A DNA stretch of 64,000 nucleotides, from positions 545,498 through 609,497 of the forward strand of contig QVMW01000001.1 of the NCBI GenBank assembly GCA_003417655.1. Reading direction: 5' to 3'. This DNA comes from Rhodobacteraceae bacterium 63075. Lineage in GTDB: Bacteria; Pseudomonadota; Alphaproteobacteria; Rhodobacterales; Rhodobacteraceae. Position 1 is the first letter of the stretch. Each line of letters opens with the position of its first letter. A program made the translations under genes and the position numbers. Shown here piece by piece: positions 27,458-35,499 of the stretch. The notes under the pieces were generated by a model. It had not been told where the DNA came from. It ran no database searches and saw only the letters and a list, made by a program, of their open reading frames with translations.

Positions 27458-27832
27458 ATGATCGAGCGCGAGCGATTGTCGACATGGGAAAGCGACCTGC
27501 TGGCTCTCTTCGAGACTCGGCTGGGTGTCAGGGCGGAGACTCTGGCCCGCGCCCTGAAGAAGGCGGGGCGGCGCCTGCCCGCGCGGCAGCGGCAGAATGG
27601 CCAGCGCATCGTGGAGGCGCTCAAGCGCGCCGATCATCCGCGCCTTGCCGTTCAGAACGATGCGCGGGACCTGCCCCGCGCCCATGAGGAGCTGACCGCG
27701 CACCTTGAGGGGATTGACCGGCGCGAGAGGAAGATCCGTGCAGCGCTCCGGCTAACCGCGACGATCGCCTTCAATCTGCTATTCGTCGCCGCCGCCGTGA
27801 TCGTGATCCTGCGCTGGAGAGACTTTCTCTAG
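27458..27832 (+). CDS. Small conserved protein with C-terminal membrane anchor
   Basis: The 124-residue protein begins MIERERLSTWESDLLALFETRLGV, continues with a basic helical stretch (ARALKKAGRRLPARQRQNGQRIVEAL) and ends with one hydrophobic segment (TATIAFNLLFVAAAVIVILRW) at about residues 100-120. That is a tail-anchored topology with a charged cytoplasmic domain. I recognise no characterised family. The ATG has a GGTGAGGTGAAG ribosome-binding site, and the frame does not extend usefully upstream, where it would overlap the hydrolase coding region. The function is unknown. Confidence 0.7.
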   Translation: MIERERLSTWESDLLALFETRLGVRAETLARALKKAGRRLPARQRQNGQRIVEALKRADHPRLAVQNDARDLPRAHEELTAHLEGIDRRERKIRAALRLTATIAFNLLFVAAAVIVILRWRDFL

Positions 27833-27886
27833 GCCAGGCTCCAAGGGCCCCGGAGCGGACCCTTCAAACCCCGCCCCGTTCGTGCA

Positions 27887-29254
27887 TCAGCGCAGGAAAG
27901 CGTCGGAGAAGCCTGCGCGGCGTGCCTTGCCGAGGGCAGCGCGCAGCTGGTTTGGCGCGAAGGGCCCCGCCAGGACGAGTTTGTAGGTCTTTCCGCCGCG
28001 ACTCAGCCGGCCCATGCGTGCGGGCAGGCCAGCGGCCTGGACACGTTGCGCCGCGCGTTGGGCATTGGCCGGGACACCGAACATGCCGACCTGAACGTAG
28101 CGTTTCGCGCCTGAAGCGGTAGCCGTCTTGCGCGGAGTCTCCCGCTGCACGGCGGCTTTCGGCTTGCTGCGGGTCGAGGTGGTGAACCCCATGGCCGTGT
28201 TCTGGTCGCGCATCGATGTGTAGGGGTAGCGCAGGTCGGGGAAGAGATGGTTCACCACGCGGCCCGTCTCGCGCAGGTAGAGCTTGCGCGGGACGGTGCG
28301 CGTCCAGACCAGATCGCTCTGGCGGATGCCCTCGGGGGACATCTCGGCGCGCCGCGTGTTCAGCCGGTCATCGTCCCAGGCGTTGCGGTAGCCTTCGGGA
28401 GTTTTCTGCCTGACTTGGGAGGCGCGGTTCTTCTCGTAGACATGGCGCGGCACAATCCGGGCATTCGCGGGCGCATTGATGCGGCCTGTCTTCGGATCAC
28501 GCTTGACCACACGAACCTGGCGCACGACGCGTTTCTGGACGACCTTTGTCTGGCCGTTGCGGACGACCTTAACGGGCTCGCGCGTGATCGTCATGCTTTC
28601 GGACTTCTGGGGGCCGCAGCGCACATCGGGTCCGGTGCCGGCATAGCGCGCACTGACGCCGCTGTAACCAGGGCAGCTTGTGCGGCGCACCACGCGTTTG
28701 GTCTCGGTTGTTGCGGAGGTCTTGCGCTTGACCGCCTTGGGCTTGACAGGTTTCGCCTGCTTTTTCGGCGTGGCGGAAGCGACAACTGTCTTGCGGCGGA
28801 CCGGATTTGGACGTGGCTTGGCCTTTGGCTTCGGCGCCTGAGCCACGCGCGGCTGCGGCTTGGTTTTCGGCTTGGCTTGCGCGGCGGCTTTGGCGGCAGG
28901 CTTGGCTGCGGGGGCCTGCTTGGCGGCGGCTGTCTGCGTTGCGGGTTCGGGCTCGATCTGCTCTGCCGTTCTGGCCGGGGCCTCTGCAACGCGCGTGGCA
29001 CCTTGCGGGAAGGTCGGCTGCAATCCGCAGTAGAGCTTGCGCGCGCGGGTGACGCGCGGCACCCATGTGACGGCACCGTCGATCCCGGCGCGCACATAGG
29101 CACAGCCCTTGCTGTCAACGAATTGCTTGCCCGTGAAGCTCTCCGGCGGGAACTCTGCCGGGCCTGAGGCGTCTCGGAGCGTCTGGCTTTCGGCGGACAG
29201 GATGCCGAATGATGAAATAAGAACGCTAACGGCGATGAGTCGTTTCAAAAACAT
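27887..29254 (-). CDS. SPOR-domain envelope protein
   Basis: The 455-residue protein has an N-terminal signal sequence (FLKRLIAVSVLISSFGILSAESQ), a short conserved domain with FTGKQFVDSKGCAYVRAGIDGAVTWVPRV, a long low-complexity region rich in Ala, Lys and Pro (about residues 85-190), and a second ordered part. It ends with a SPOR domain (RYVQVGMFGVPANAQRAAQRV ... YKLVLAGPF), which binds denuded glycan strands of septal peptidoglycan. ATG 29254 begins the signal peptide. It probably acts in cell division or the lipoprotein-peptidoglycan layer. It lies downstream of upp on the same strand but with a 78-base gap in front. Confidence 0.85.
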   Translation of the reverse strand: MFLKRLIAVSVLISSFGILSAESQTLRDASGPAEFPPESFTGKQFVDSKGCAYVRAGIDGAVTWVPRVTRARKLYCGLQPTFPQGATRVAEAPARTAEQIEPEPATQTAAAKQAPAAKPAAKAAAQAKPKTKPQPRVAQAPKPKAKPRPNPVRRKTVVASATPKKQAKPVKPKAVKRKTSATTETKRVVRRTSCPGYSGVSARYAGTGPDVRCGPQKSESMTITREPVKVVRNGQTKVVQKRVVRQVRVVKRDPKTGRINAPANARIVPRHVYEKNRASQVRQKTPEGYRNAWDDDRLNTRRAEMSPEGIRQSDLVWTRTVPRKLYLRETGRVVNHLFPDLRYPYTSMRDQNTAMGFTTSTRSKPKAAVQRETPRKTATASGAKRYVQVGMFGVPANAQRAAQRVQAAGLPARMGRLSRGGKTYKLVLAGPFAPNQLRAALGKARRAGFSDAFLR

Positions 29255-29332
29255 GTCTTGCCCCCACAAGTGTGGGGACAAATCTGCCTGATCGGGGAGG
29301 CTAAGTCTAGCGCGGCATCGGCAAAAACCGAG

Positions 29333-29965
29333 CTATTTCGTGCCGAACATCCGATCGCCCGCATCGCCGAGGCCCGGAAGGATGTAGCCGACATCGCTCA
29401 GGCGCTCGTCGAGCGCGGCGGTGATCACCGGAACATCCGGGTGCGCCTCTTCCATGCGGGCGACACCTTCGGGCGCGGCGAGCAGGCACAGGAAGCGGAT
29501 GCGCGTGGCCCCGGCCTCCTTGAGAAGGTCGATGGCGGCGACCGAGGAATTGCCCGTGGCCAGCATCGGGTCGACAACGAGCGCGTCACGATCGGCAAGC
29601 GCCTCGGGCACCTTGAAATAGTATTGCACGGGCCGGAGCGTCTCCTCGTCGCGGTAGAGGCCGACGAAGCCGACGCGTGCCGAGGGGATCAGGTGCAAGA
29701 GGCTGTCGAGCATTCCGTTGCCTGCACGCAGGATCGAGACGAGGGCGAGTTTCTTGCCGGCCAGAACGGGGCTTTCCATGGATTGCAGCGGCGTGTCGAT
29801 CTCGCGCATCTCCAGCGGCAGATCGCGCGTGGCCTCATAGGCCAAAAGCTGGGTGATCTCGCCAAGAAGCTGGCGGAACTTGCTGGAGGGCGTTTTCACG
29901 TCGCGCATCAGCGTGAGCTTGTGCTGGACGAGGGGGTGTTTGACGACGGTGAGGGTCTGGCTCAT
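29333..29965 (-). CDS. upp: Uracil phosphoribosyltransferase
   Basis: Upp converts uracil and PRPP to UMP in pyrimidine salvage. The 210-residue product has [16 protein letters not shown] at the start, [33 protein letters not shown], and the PRPP loop [23 protein letters not shown], followed by the uracil-binding [17 protein letters not shown] at the C-terminus. The start overlaps the deoB stop (ATGA), so it is the last gene of the cdd-deoA-deoB-upp operon. It uses the uracil released by DeoA from uridine or deoxyuridine. Confidence 0.96.
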   Translation of the reverse strand: MSQTLTVVKHPLVQHKLTLMRDVKTPSSKFRQLLGEITQLLAYEATRDLPLEMREIDTPLQSMESPVLAGKKLALVSILRAGNGMLDSLLHLIPSARVGFVGLYRDEETLRPVQYYFKVPEALADRDALVVDPMLATGNSSVAAIDLLKEAGATRIRFLCLLAAPEGVARMEEAHPDVPVITAALDERLSDVGYILPGLGDAGDRMFGTK

Positions 29966-31167
29966 GGGGCGGGGCCTTTCGTGGAAGGGGCTGTCAGGAA
30001 GCTCTGGCCGTCGCCGTGTTGCGGCAGGCCAAGATGGGCGGCGACGGTGGCGGCGACATCCTCGAAGGCGACGAGCCCGCGGCTTCCCGTGCCCGCGCCC
30101 TGCATGAGAACCGGCACGCGTTCGCGGGTATGGTCCGTTCCGCTCCAGGTGGGGTCGTTGCCGTGATCGGCCGTGAGGATCAGAAGGTCATCGCGGCGGA
30201 GCCGGGGCAGGAGCCGGCCGATCTCGCCGTCGAACCATTTGAGCGCGCGGGCATAGCCCGACACGTCGCGCCGATGGCCGAACTCCGTGTCGAACTCGAC
30301 GAAATTGGCAAAGCACAGGCCGCCATCGGGGAGGGTCTCCACCGTCTCGAAGAGGTTCTCCATCAGCGCCGCATCGGGGCCCTTGGCCTTCGTCGCGATG
30401 CCCCGGCCGGAGAAGATATCGCCGATCTTGCCGATGGCATGGGTGGCGCGGCCCGCTTCCTGCGCCCAGTCGAGCAGCGTGGGCTCGGGCGGGGCGAGGG
30501 CGAAGTCGCGGCGGTTCGCCGTGCGGCTGAAGTTGCCGGGTTCGCCCAGGAAGGGCCGCGCGATCACGCGACCGACGCGCATCTCGTGCAGGCTCGGGGC
30601 GATGTCCTCGCAGAGCTTCAGGAGGCGCTCCAGGCCGAAGCTTTCCTCATGCGCGGCGATCTGGAAGACGGAATCTGCCGAGGTGTAGCAGATGGGCCAG
30701 CCGGTGCGCATGTGCTCGGCACCCAGCTCCTCGATGATCTGCGTGCCCGAGGCATGGGCGTTGCCAAGGATGCCTTCGGTGCCCGCGAGCCGCGCGGCAA
30801 GCTGTGACAGCTTTTCGGGAAAGGCGGGCTGCGTGTCGGGAAAGTAGTGCCACTCCCAGGGGACGGGCACGCCGGCCAGCTCCCAGTGGCCCGAGGGGGT
30901 ATCCTTGCCGAGGCTCCTCTCGGTGGCGGCGGCCCATGCGCCTGTCGGGGCGGCTTCGGGCAGGGGCAGGGCGATGTCGGAGGCGAGGTTGATCGCCTGT
31001 TTGAGCCCGAGCGCTTCCAGCGTCGGAAGGTGCGGTGCGGCGTTCCGGTAGATATGGCCGAGCGTGTTGCTGCCCGTGTCGGGCAGATCGCCGTTGAAGA
31101 AGTTGCCCGCATCCGGCGCGCCGCCGATCCCGGCGGAATCCATCACGACGAGGAAGGCGCGCGCCAT
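29962..31167 (-). CDS. deoB: Phosphopentomutase
   Basis: DeoB moves the phosphate of (deoxy)ribose 1-phosphate to the 5 position, connecting nucleoside breakdown to central metabolism. The 401-residue protein has the alkaline-phosphatase-superfamily start [19 protein letters not shown] with metal-binding aspartate and phosphorylated-residue region [43 protein letters not shown], and the C-terminal metal site [21 protein letters not shown]. It starts one base inside the deoA stop (TGATG) and overlaps upp. No deoC is seen nearby. Confidence 0.96.
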   Translation of the reverse strand: MARAFLVVMDSAGIGGAPDAGNFFNGDLPDTGSNTLGHIYRNAAPHLPTLEALGLKQAINLASDIALPLPEAAPTGAWAAATERSLGKDTPSGHWELAGVPVPWEWHYFPDTQPAFPEKLSQLAARLAGTEGILGNAHASGTQIIEELGAEHMRTGWPICYTSADSVFQIAAHEESFGLERLLKLCEDIAPSLHEMRVGRVIARPFLGEPGNFSRTANRRDFALAPPEPTLLDWAQEAGRATHAIGKIGDIFSGRGIATKAKGPDAALMENLFETVETLPDGGLCFANFVEFDTEFGHRRDVSGYARALKWFDGEIGRLLPRLRRDDLLILTADHGNDPTWSGTDHTRERVPVLMQGAGTGSRGLVAFEDVAATVAAHLGLPQHGDGQSFLTAPSTKGPAP

Positions 31168-32471
31168 CAGCCGACCCTTTCGTGCACGAGCGGGGGAAGC
31201 TCGGGCTCCGCACCGATCGTCATGGCCGACAGCACGGCGGCCTCGGCTTCTTCAGCGGCGCTTTCGCGGCTGGCATGGATGCAGGCGATGGGCTCGCCCT
31301 TTTGCACCTTCGCGCCCAGCGGGGCGAGGCGGGAGAGGCCAACGGCATGGTCGATCGTGTCGGTCTCCACGCGCCGCCCGCCGCCGAGCGCCACGACACA
31401 AAGGCCGAGCGCCTCGCCGCAGATCGCGGAGATATGGCCCGAGCGTGGCGCGGGCACCTCGCGGATCACCGTGGCCTCCGGCAGGTAGCGCGCCCAGTCC
31501 TCGACGAAGGCGAGCGGGCCGCCCTGCGCCGCGACCATCCGTCCGAAGGCCTCGGCGGCGCGGCCCGAGCGCACGGCCTCCTCGATCTTGTCCGCGCCCT
31601 CCTGTGGCCCGGAGGCGAGCCCGGCGCTGGCCAGCAGCGCGCCGCCGAGCGCGGCGCTGAGTTCCAGCAGGGGCGAGGCCTTGCCCGTGGTCAGCACCTC
31701 CATCACTTCGGCCACTTCAAGCGCGTTGCCGAGCGCGGGCACGAGGGGGCTGTTCATGTCGGTGATGAGCGCTGTGGTCTTGCAGCCCGCTGCATTGGCC
31801 GTGCCGACGAGAGAGTCCGCGAGCGCGCGGGCTTCTTCGCGGGTTTTCATGAAGGCACCGGAGCCGCATTTGACATCGAGCACGAGGTGCTCCAGCCCCG
31901 CAGCCAGTTTCTTGGCAAGGATCGAGGCGGTGATGAGCGCGTTGCTCTCGACCGTCGCCGTCACGTCGCGGATGGCGTAGAGCCGGGCGTCGGCGGGGGC
32001 GAGCGTGGGCGAGGCGCTGACGATGGCAAGGCCGGTCTCGGAGACGGTGTGGCGGAACTCCGCCTCGCCGAGCGCCGTCTTGAAGCCGGGGATGCTTTCG
32101 AGCTTGTCGAGCGTCCCGCCGGTATGCCCGAGCCCGCGCCCGGAGATCATCGGGACAAAGCCGCCACAGGCCGCGAGGGCGGGCGCGAGCAGCAGCGAGA
32201 CGCAATCGCCGATCCCGCCGGTGGAATGCTTGTCGATGACGGGGCCGGGGAGCTGCCAGCCCAGGATGTCGCCGCTGTCGCGCATGGCGCAGGTGAGGGC
32301 GGTGCGGTCCTCGTCGCTCAGGCCGGACAGGACGACACCCATGGCGAAGGCTCCGGCCTGCGCATCGGTCACGGAGCTATCGGCGAGGCCCCGGGCAAAG
32401 GCGGCGAGCGCCTCTTCTCCAAGCGGCTCACCGCGCCGCAGGCGGGCGAGCAGGGCGCGCGTGTCGCTCAT
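31167..32471 (-). CDS. deoA: Thymidine phosphorylase
   Basis: DeoA phosphorolyses thymidine and deoxyuridine to base and deoxyribose 1-phosphate. The 434-residue product has AFAMGVVLSGLSDEDRTALTCAMRDSG near the start, VIDKHSTGGIGDCVSLLLAP, the phosphate- and substrate-binding segment, GRGLGHTGGTLDKLESIPG, and the conserved DVKCGSGAFMKT. ATG 32471 overlaps the cdd stop (ATGA) and fits the family; a frame extending to 32750 is rejected because it runs inside cdd. It produces deoxyribose 1-phosphate for DeoB and bases for Upp and Tdk-linked salvage. Confidence 0.96.
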   Translation of the reverse strand: MSDTRALLARLRRGEPLGEEALAAFARGLADSSVTDAQAGAFAMGVVLSGLSDEDRTALTCAMRDSGDILGWQLPGPVIDKHSTGGIGDCVSLLLAPALAACGGFVPMISGRGLGHTGGTLDKLESIPGFKTALGEAEFRHTVSETGLAIVSASPTLAPADARLYAIRDVTATVESNALITASILAKKLAAGLEHLVLDVKCGSGAFMKTREEARALADSLVGTANAAGCKTTALITDMNSPLVPALGNALEVAEVMEVLTTGKASPLLELSAALGGALLASAGLASGPQEGADKIEEAVRSGRAAEAFGRMVAAQGGPLAFVEDWARYLPEATVIREVPAPRSGHISAICGEALGLCVVALGGGRRVETDTIDHAVGLSRLAPLGAKVQKGEPIACIHASRESAAEEAEAAVLSAMTIGAEPELPPLVHERVG

Positions 32472-32860
32472 GGCTTGCTCATGTGGTCCGCGCCGAAGGC
32501 CCCGGGGAGCAGCTCGGACAGTGTCATGCGGGTCTCGGCGCCGGACGTGGTGGCCATCGTGATGGGTGTGTCGGGCGCGCCGAACTCCAGCAGCTTCTGG
32601 CGGCAGCCGCCGCAGGGCGGCACAGGCGCGGGGCTTTCGGCCACGACATAGACCTCCGCAAGCGTCGTTTCGCCCGCGGCGACCATGGCCGCAATCGCCC
32701 CTGCCTCGGCGCATGTGCCCTCCGGGTAGGCCACGTTCTCGACGTTGCACCCGGCATAGACACGGCCCGAAGCGCCGCGCAGGGCGGCCCCGACCTTGAA
32801 GCCGGAATAGGGCACATAGGCGTTCTCGCGCACATCGCGTGCGGCTTTGACAAGTTCCAT
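32468..32860 (-). CDS. cdd: Cytidine deaminase (tetrameric type)
   Basis: Cdd deaminates cytidine and deoxycytidine to uridine and deoxyuridine. The 130-residue protein is the short homotetrameric form with three cysteine zinc ligands: C50 with catalytic E52 (GTCAEAGA), and C83 and C86 (PPCGGCRQKLLEFG). VPYSGFKVGAAL and GCNVENVAYPEG are also present. ATG 32860 follows a GAGGTCTCC-type leader and matches family starts. It heads the operon whose later enzymes take the products through phosphorolysis and base salvage, and is divergent from maeB. Confidence 0.95.
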   Translation of the reverse strand: MELVKAARDVRENAYVPYSGFKVGAALRGASGRVYAGCNVENVAYPEGTCAEAGAIAAMVAAGETTLAEVYVVAESPAPVPPCGGCRQKLLEFGAPDTPITMATTSGAETRMTLSELLPGAFGADHMSKP

Positions 32861-32956
32861 GGAGACCTCTTCAAACACTTGCGCTACATTGTGGGAGAGC
32901 CGCGCGGGGGAGTTCAAGCCCTTTACGGGGCCGCGCGAAGAATTGGGGTGTTTTCA

Positions 32957-32980
32957 AAATGGTTCAATGCTAAACCATTT
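32957..32980. promoter_or_regulatory. 8-bp dyad in the maeB leader, possible operator
   Basis: AAATGGTT (32957-32964) and AACCATTT (32973-32980) are perfectly inverted around CAATGCTA, ending 29 bases before the maeB ATG. The GGAGGACCGGAAC ribosome-binding region follows. In a divergent cdd/maeB region this is a reasonable operator, but no regulator is encoded next to it. Confidence 0.5.
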
Positions 32981-33009
32981 CGAGGAGCGGCACCAGGGAG
33001 GACCGGAAC

Positions 33010-35292
33010 ATGACCACAGACGCAGAAAAATCCGCGCGCGAGGCGGCCCTTGCCTACCACGAGTTCCCGAAGCCCGGGAAGCTGGAGATACGCCCCACGA
33101 AGCCGATGGCCAACGGGCGGGACCTCAGCCGCGCCTATTCTCCCGGCGTGGCGGAAGCCTGTCTCGAGATCGCCAAGACCCCCGCGGATGCGAGCCGGTA
33201 TACCGCGCGGGGCAATCTCGTTGCCGTTGTGACGAACGGCTCGGCGGTGCTGGGCCTCGGCAATATCGGCGCGCTGGCCTCCAAACCGGTGATGGAGGGC
33301 AAGGCGGTTCTGTTCAAGAAATTCGCGGGCATCGACTGTTTCGATATCGAGGTGGACGAGAGCGACCCGGAAAGGCTCGCCGAGATCGTCTGCGCGCTGG
33401 AGCCGACCTTCGGCGCGATCAACCTCGAGGACATCAAGGCCCCCGATTGTTTCATCGTCGAGAAGATCTGCCGCGAGCGGATGGGCATTCCGGTTTTCCA
33501 TGACGACCAGCACGGCACGGCGATCGTCGTCGGCGCGGCGGCGACGAATGCGCTGCATGTGCAGGGCAAGCGCTTCGAGGACATCAAGCTGGTGAGCACC
33601 GGCGGCGGGGCGGCTGGGATCGCCTGTCTCAACCTGCTGCTCAAGCTCGGGGTGAAACGCGAGAACATCTGGCTCTGCGATGTTCACGGGCTGGTCTACG
33701 AGGGCCGCGAGGAGGACATGAACCCGCAAAAGGCCGCTTTTGCTCAGCCCTCGGACAAGCGCACGCTGGATGACGTGATCGACAGTGCGGACATGTTCCT
33801 CGGGCTCAGTGGGCCCAATGTGCTCAAGAAGGAGATGGTCGCGCGGATGGCCGATAAGCCGGTCATCTTCGCGCTGGCGAATCCCAACCCGGAGATCATG
33901 CCGACGGAGGTGCGCGAGGTCGCGCCGGAGGCCGTGATCGCCACGGGGCGCAGCGATTTTCCCAACCAGGTCAACAATGTGCTCTGTTTTCCCTTCATCT
34001 TCCGGGGGGCGCTCGACGTGGGCGCGACGGAGATCAACGACGCGATGCAGCTTGGCTGTGTCGAGGGCATTGCCGCGCTGGCGCGGGCGACGACCAGCGC
34101 CGAGGCGGCGGCGGCCTACAAGGGCGAGGCGCTGACCTTCGGGCCTGACTATCTCATCCCGAAACCTTTCGACCCGAGGCTGTCGGCGGTGGTCAGCTCG
34201 TCGGTGGCCAGGGCGGCGATGGAGACGGGCGTGGCGACGCGCCCCATCGAGGACATCGAGGGCTACAAGGAGAAGCTCAACCAGTCTGTGTTCAAGTCGG
34301 CCCTGCTGATGCGGCCCGTTTTCGAGGCGGCGTCGACGGCGGCGCGCCGCATCATCTTCGCCGAGGGCGAGGACGAGCGCGTGTTGCGTGCGGCGCAGGC
34401 GATCCTGGAGGAGACGACCGAAAAGCCGATCCTGATCGGGCGGCCTGAAGTGATCGAGGCCCGGCTGGAGCGCCACGGGATCAAGGTGCGTCCCGGGACG
34501 GATTTCGAGCTGATCAACCCCGAGAATGACCCGCGTTACCGCGATTTCTGGGGCAGCTATCACGAGATCATGGCGCGGCGCGGTGTCACGCCCGACCTCG
34601 CCCGCGCGATCATGCGCACGAATACCACGGCCATCGGCGCGGTGGCGGTGCACCGGGGTGATGCGGACAGCCTGATTTGCGGCACGTTCGGGGAGTTCCG
34701 CTGGCATCTGAGCTATGTCTCCCAGGTGCTCAGCAGCGGAGATCTGCGCCCGCATGGCGCGCTGTCGATGATGATTCTCGAGGACGGGCCGCTCTTCATC
34801 GCCGATACGCATGTGCACACGCTGCCCAGCCCCGAGCAGATCGCCGAGGCGGCGATCGGGGCGGCGCGCCATGCCAAGCGTTTCGGTGTGGAGCCGCGCG
34901 TGGCGCTGTGCTCGCAGAGCCAGTTCGGCAACCAGGCGCAGGGCTCTGGGGAGCGGTTGCGCGGCGGGCTGGAAATCCTTGATTCCAGCCCGCGGGACTT
35001 CGCCTATGAAGGCGAGATGAATCTCGACGCCGCGCTTGATCCGGTGCTGCGCGAGCGCCTTCTGCCCGGCAACCGGCTGGGCGGCGGCGCGGCGAACGTG
35101 CTGATTTTCGGCCATGCCGATGCAGCCTCGGCGGCGCGCAACATCCTGAAGATGAAGGCGGGAGGGCTGGAAGTGGGGCCGATCCTGATGGGAATGGGCA
35201 ACCGCGCGCATGTGGTCACACCGGGGATCACCGCGCGGGGGCTTTTGAACATGGCGGCGATCGCGGGCACGCCTGTCAAGCATTACGGCTGA
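33010..35292 (+). CDS. maeB: NADP-dependent malic enzyme fused to phosphotransacetylase-like domain
   Basis: The enzyme oxidatively decarboxylates malate to pyruvate with NADP. The 760-residue protein has the MaeB two-part structure. The malic enzyme half (about 1-430) has RAYSPGVAEACLEIAKTP, CFIVEKICRERMGIPVFHDDQHGTA and the NAD(P)-binding STGGGAAGIACLNLLL. The C-terminal PTA-like half (about 440-760) has RIIFAEGEDERVLRAAQ. In other MaeB proteins the second domain is usually regulatory and binds acetyl-CoA. The ATG has a GGAGG ribosome-binding site. It is divergent from cdd and followed by the TTTGC-rich region before prpE. Confidence 0.95.
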   Translation: MTTDAEKSAREAALAYHEFPKPGKLEIRPTKPMANGRDLSRAYSPGVAEACLEIAKTPADASRYTARGNLVAVVTNGSAVLGLGNIGALASKPVMEGKAVLFKKFAGIDCFDIEVDESDPERLAEIVCALEPTFGAINLEDIKAPDCFIVEKICRERMGIPVFHDDQHGTAIVVGAAATNALHVQGKRFEDIKLVSTGGGAAGIACLNLLLKLGVKRENIWLCDVHGLVYEGREEDMNPQKAAFAQPSDKRTLDDVIDSADMFLGLSGPNVLKKEMVARMADKPVIFALANPNPEIMPTEVREVAPEAVIATGRSDFPNQVNNVLCFPFIFRGALDVGATEINDAMQLGCVEGIAALARATTSAEAAAAYKGEALTFGPDYLIPKPFDPRLSAVVSSSVARAAMETGVATRPIEDIEGYKEKLNQSVFKSALLMRPVFEAASTAARRIIFAEGEDERVLRAAQAILEETTEKPILIGRPEVIEARLERHGIKVRPGTDFELINPENDPRYRDFWGSYHEIMARRGVTPDLARAIMRTNTTAIGAVAVHRGDADSLICGTFGEFRWHLSYVSQVLSSGDLRPHGALSMMILEDGPLFIADTHVHTLPSPEQIAEAAIGAARHAKRFGVEPRVALCSQSQFGNQAQGSGERLRGGLEILDSSPRDFAYEGEMNLDAALDPVLRERLLPGNRLGGGAANVLIFGHADAASAARNILKMKAGGLEVGPILMGMGNRAHVVTPGITARGLLNMAAIAGTPVKHYG

Positions 35293-35311
35293 CTCGGAGC
35301 CTGCCGGAAAA

Positions 35312-35404
35312 TTTGCAGATTTGCAGGGCGCACGCTGTTTTGCAGCATGTTTGCGGCTTCCGGGTGGTTTGCAAATATTTGCGATGTGATTTTGCTAATT
35401 TTGC
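35312..35404. promoter_or_regulatory. Array of eight TTTGC half-sites upstream of prpE
   Basis: TTTGC occurs at 35312, 35320, 35339, 35350, 35368, 35378, 35391 and 35400, all on the plus strand, in four pairs with 8, 11, 10 and 9 bases between half-site starts. The most complete pair is TTTGCAAATATTTGCGA at 35368-35384. Short-chain fatty acyl-CoA regulators (ScfR family, such as PccR of Rhodobacter sphaeroides, from memory) bind TTTGCAAA-type repeats and control propionyl-CoA genes. The target here, propionyl-CoA synthetase, fits. The regulator is not in the window. Confidence 0.7.
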
Positions 35405-35499
35405 GAAGGCAGGCGCGCCAAACTGACGCGTGGTCAACGCAGCAGGCTTGCCATGGGGCCGCGACGCGCAGACACTCCGGCGCAAAGGAGGAGACAGTG

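Noticed and set aside
32923..35283. Minus-strand open frame of 786 codons opposite maeB
   Set aside because: It is a mirror of the malic enzyme gene, caused by strong third-position GC bias, and has no start context or family features.
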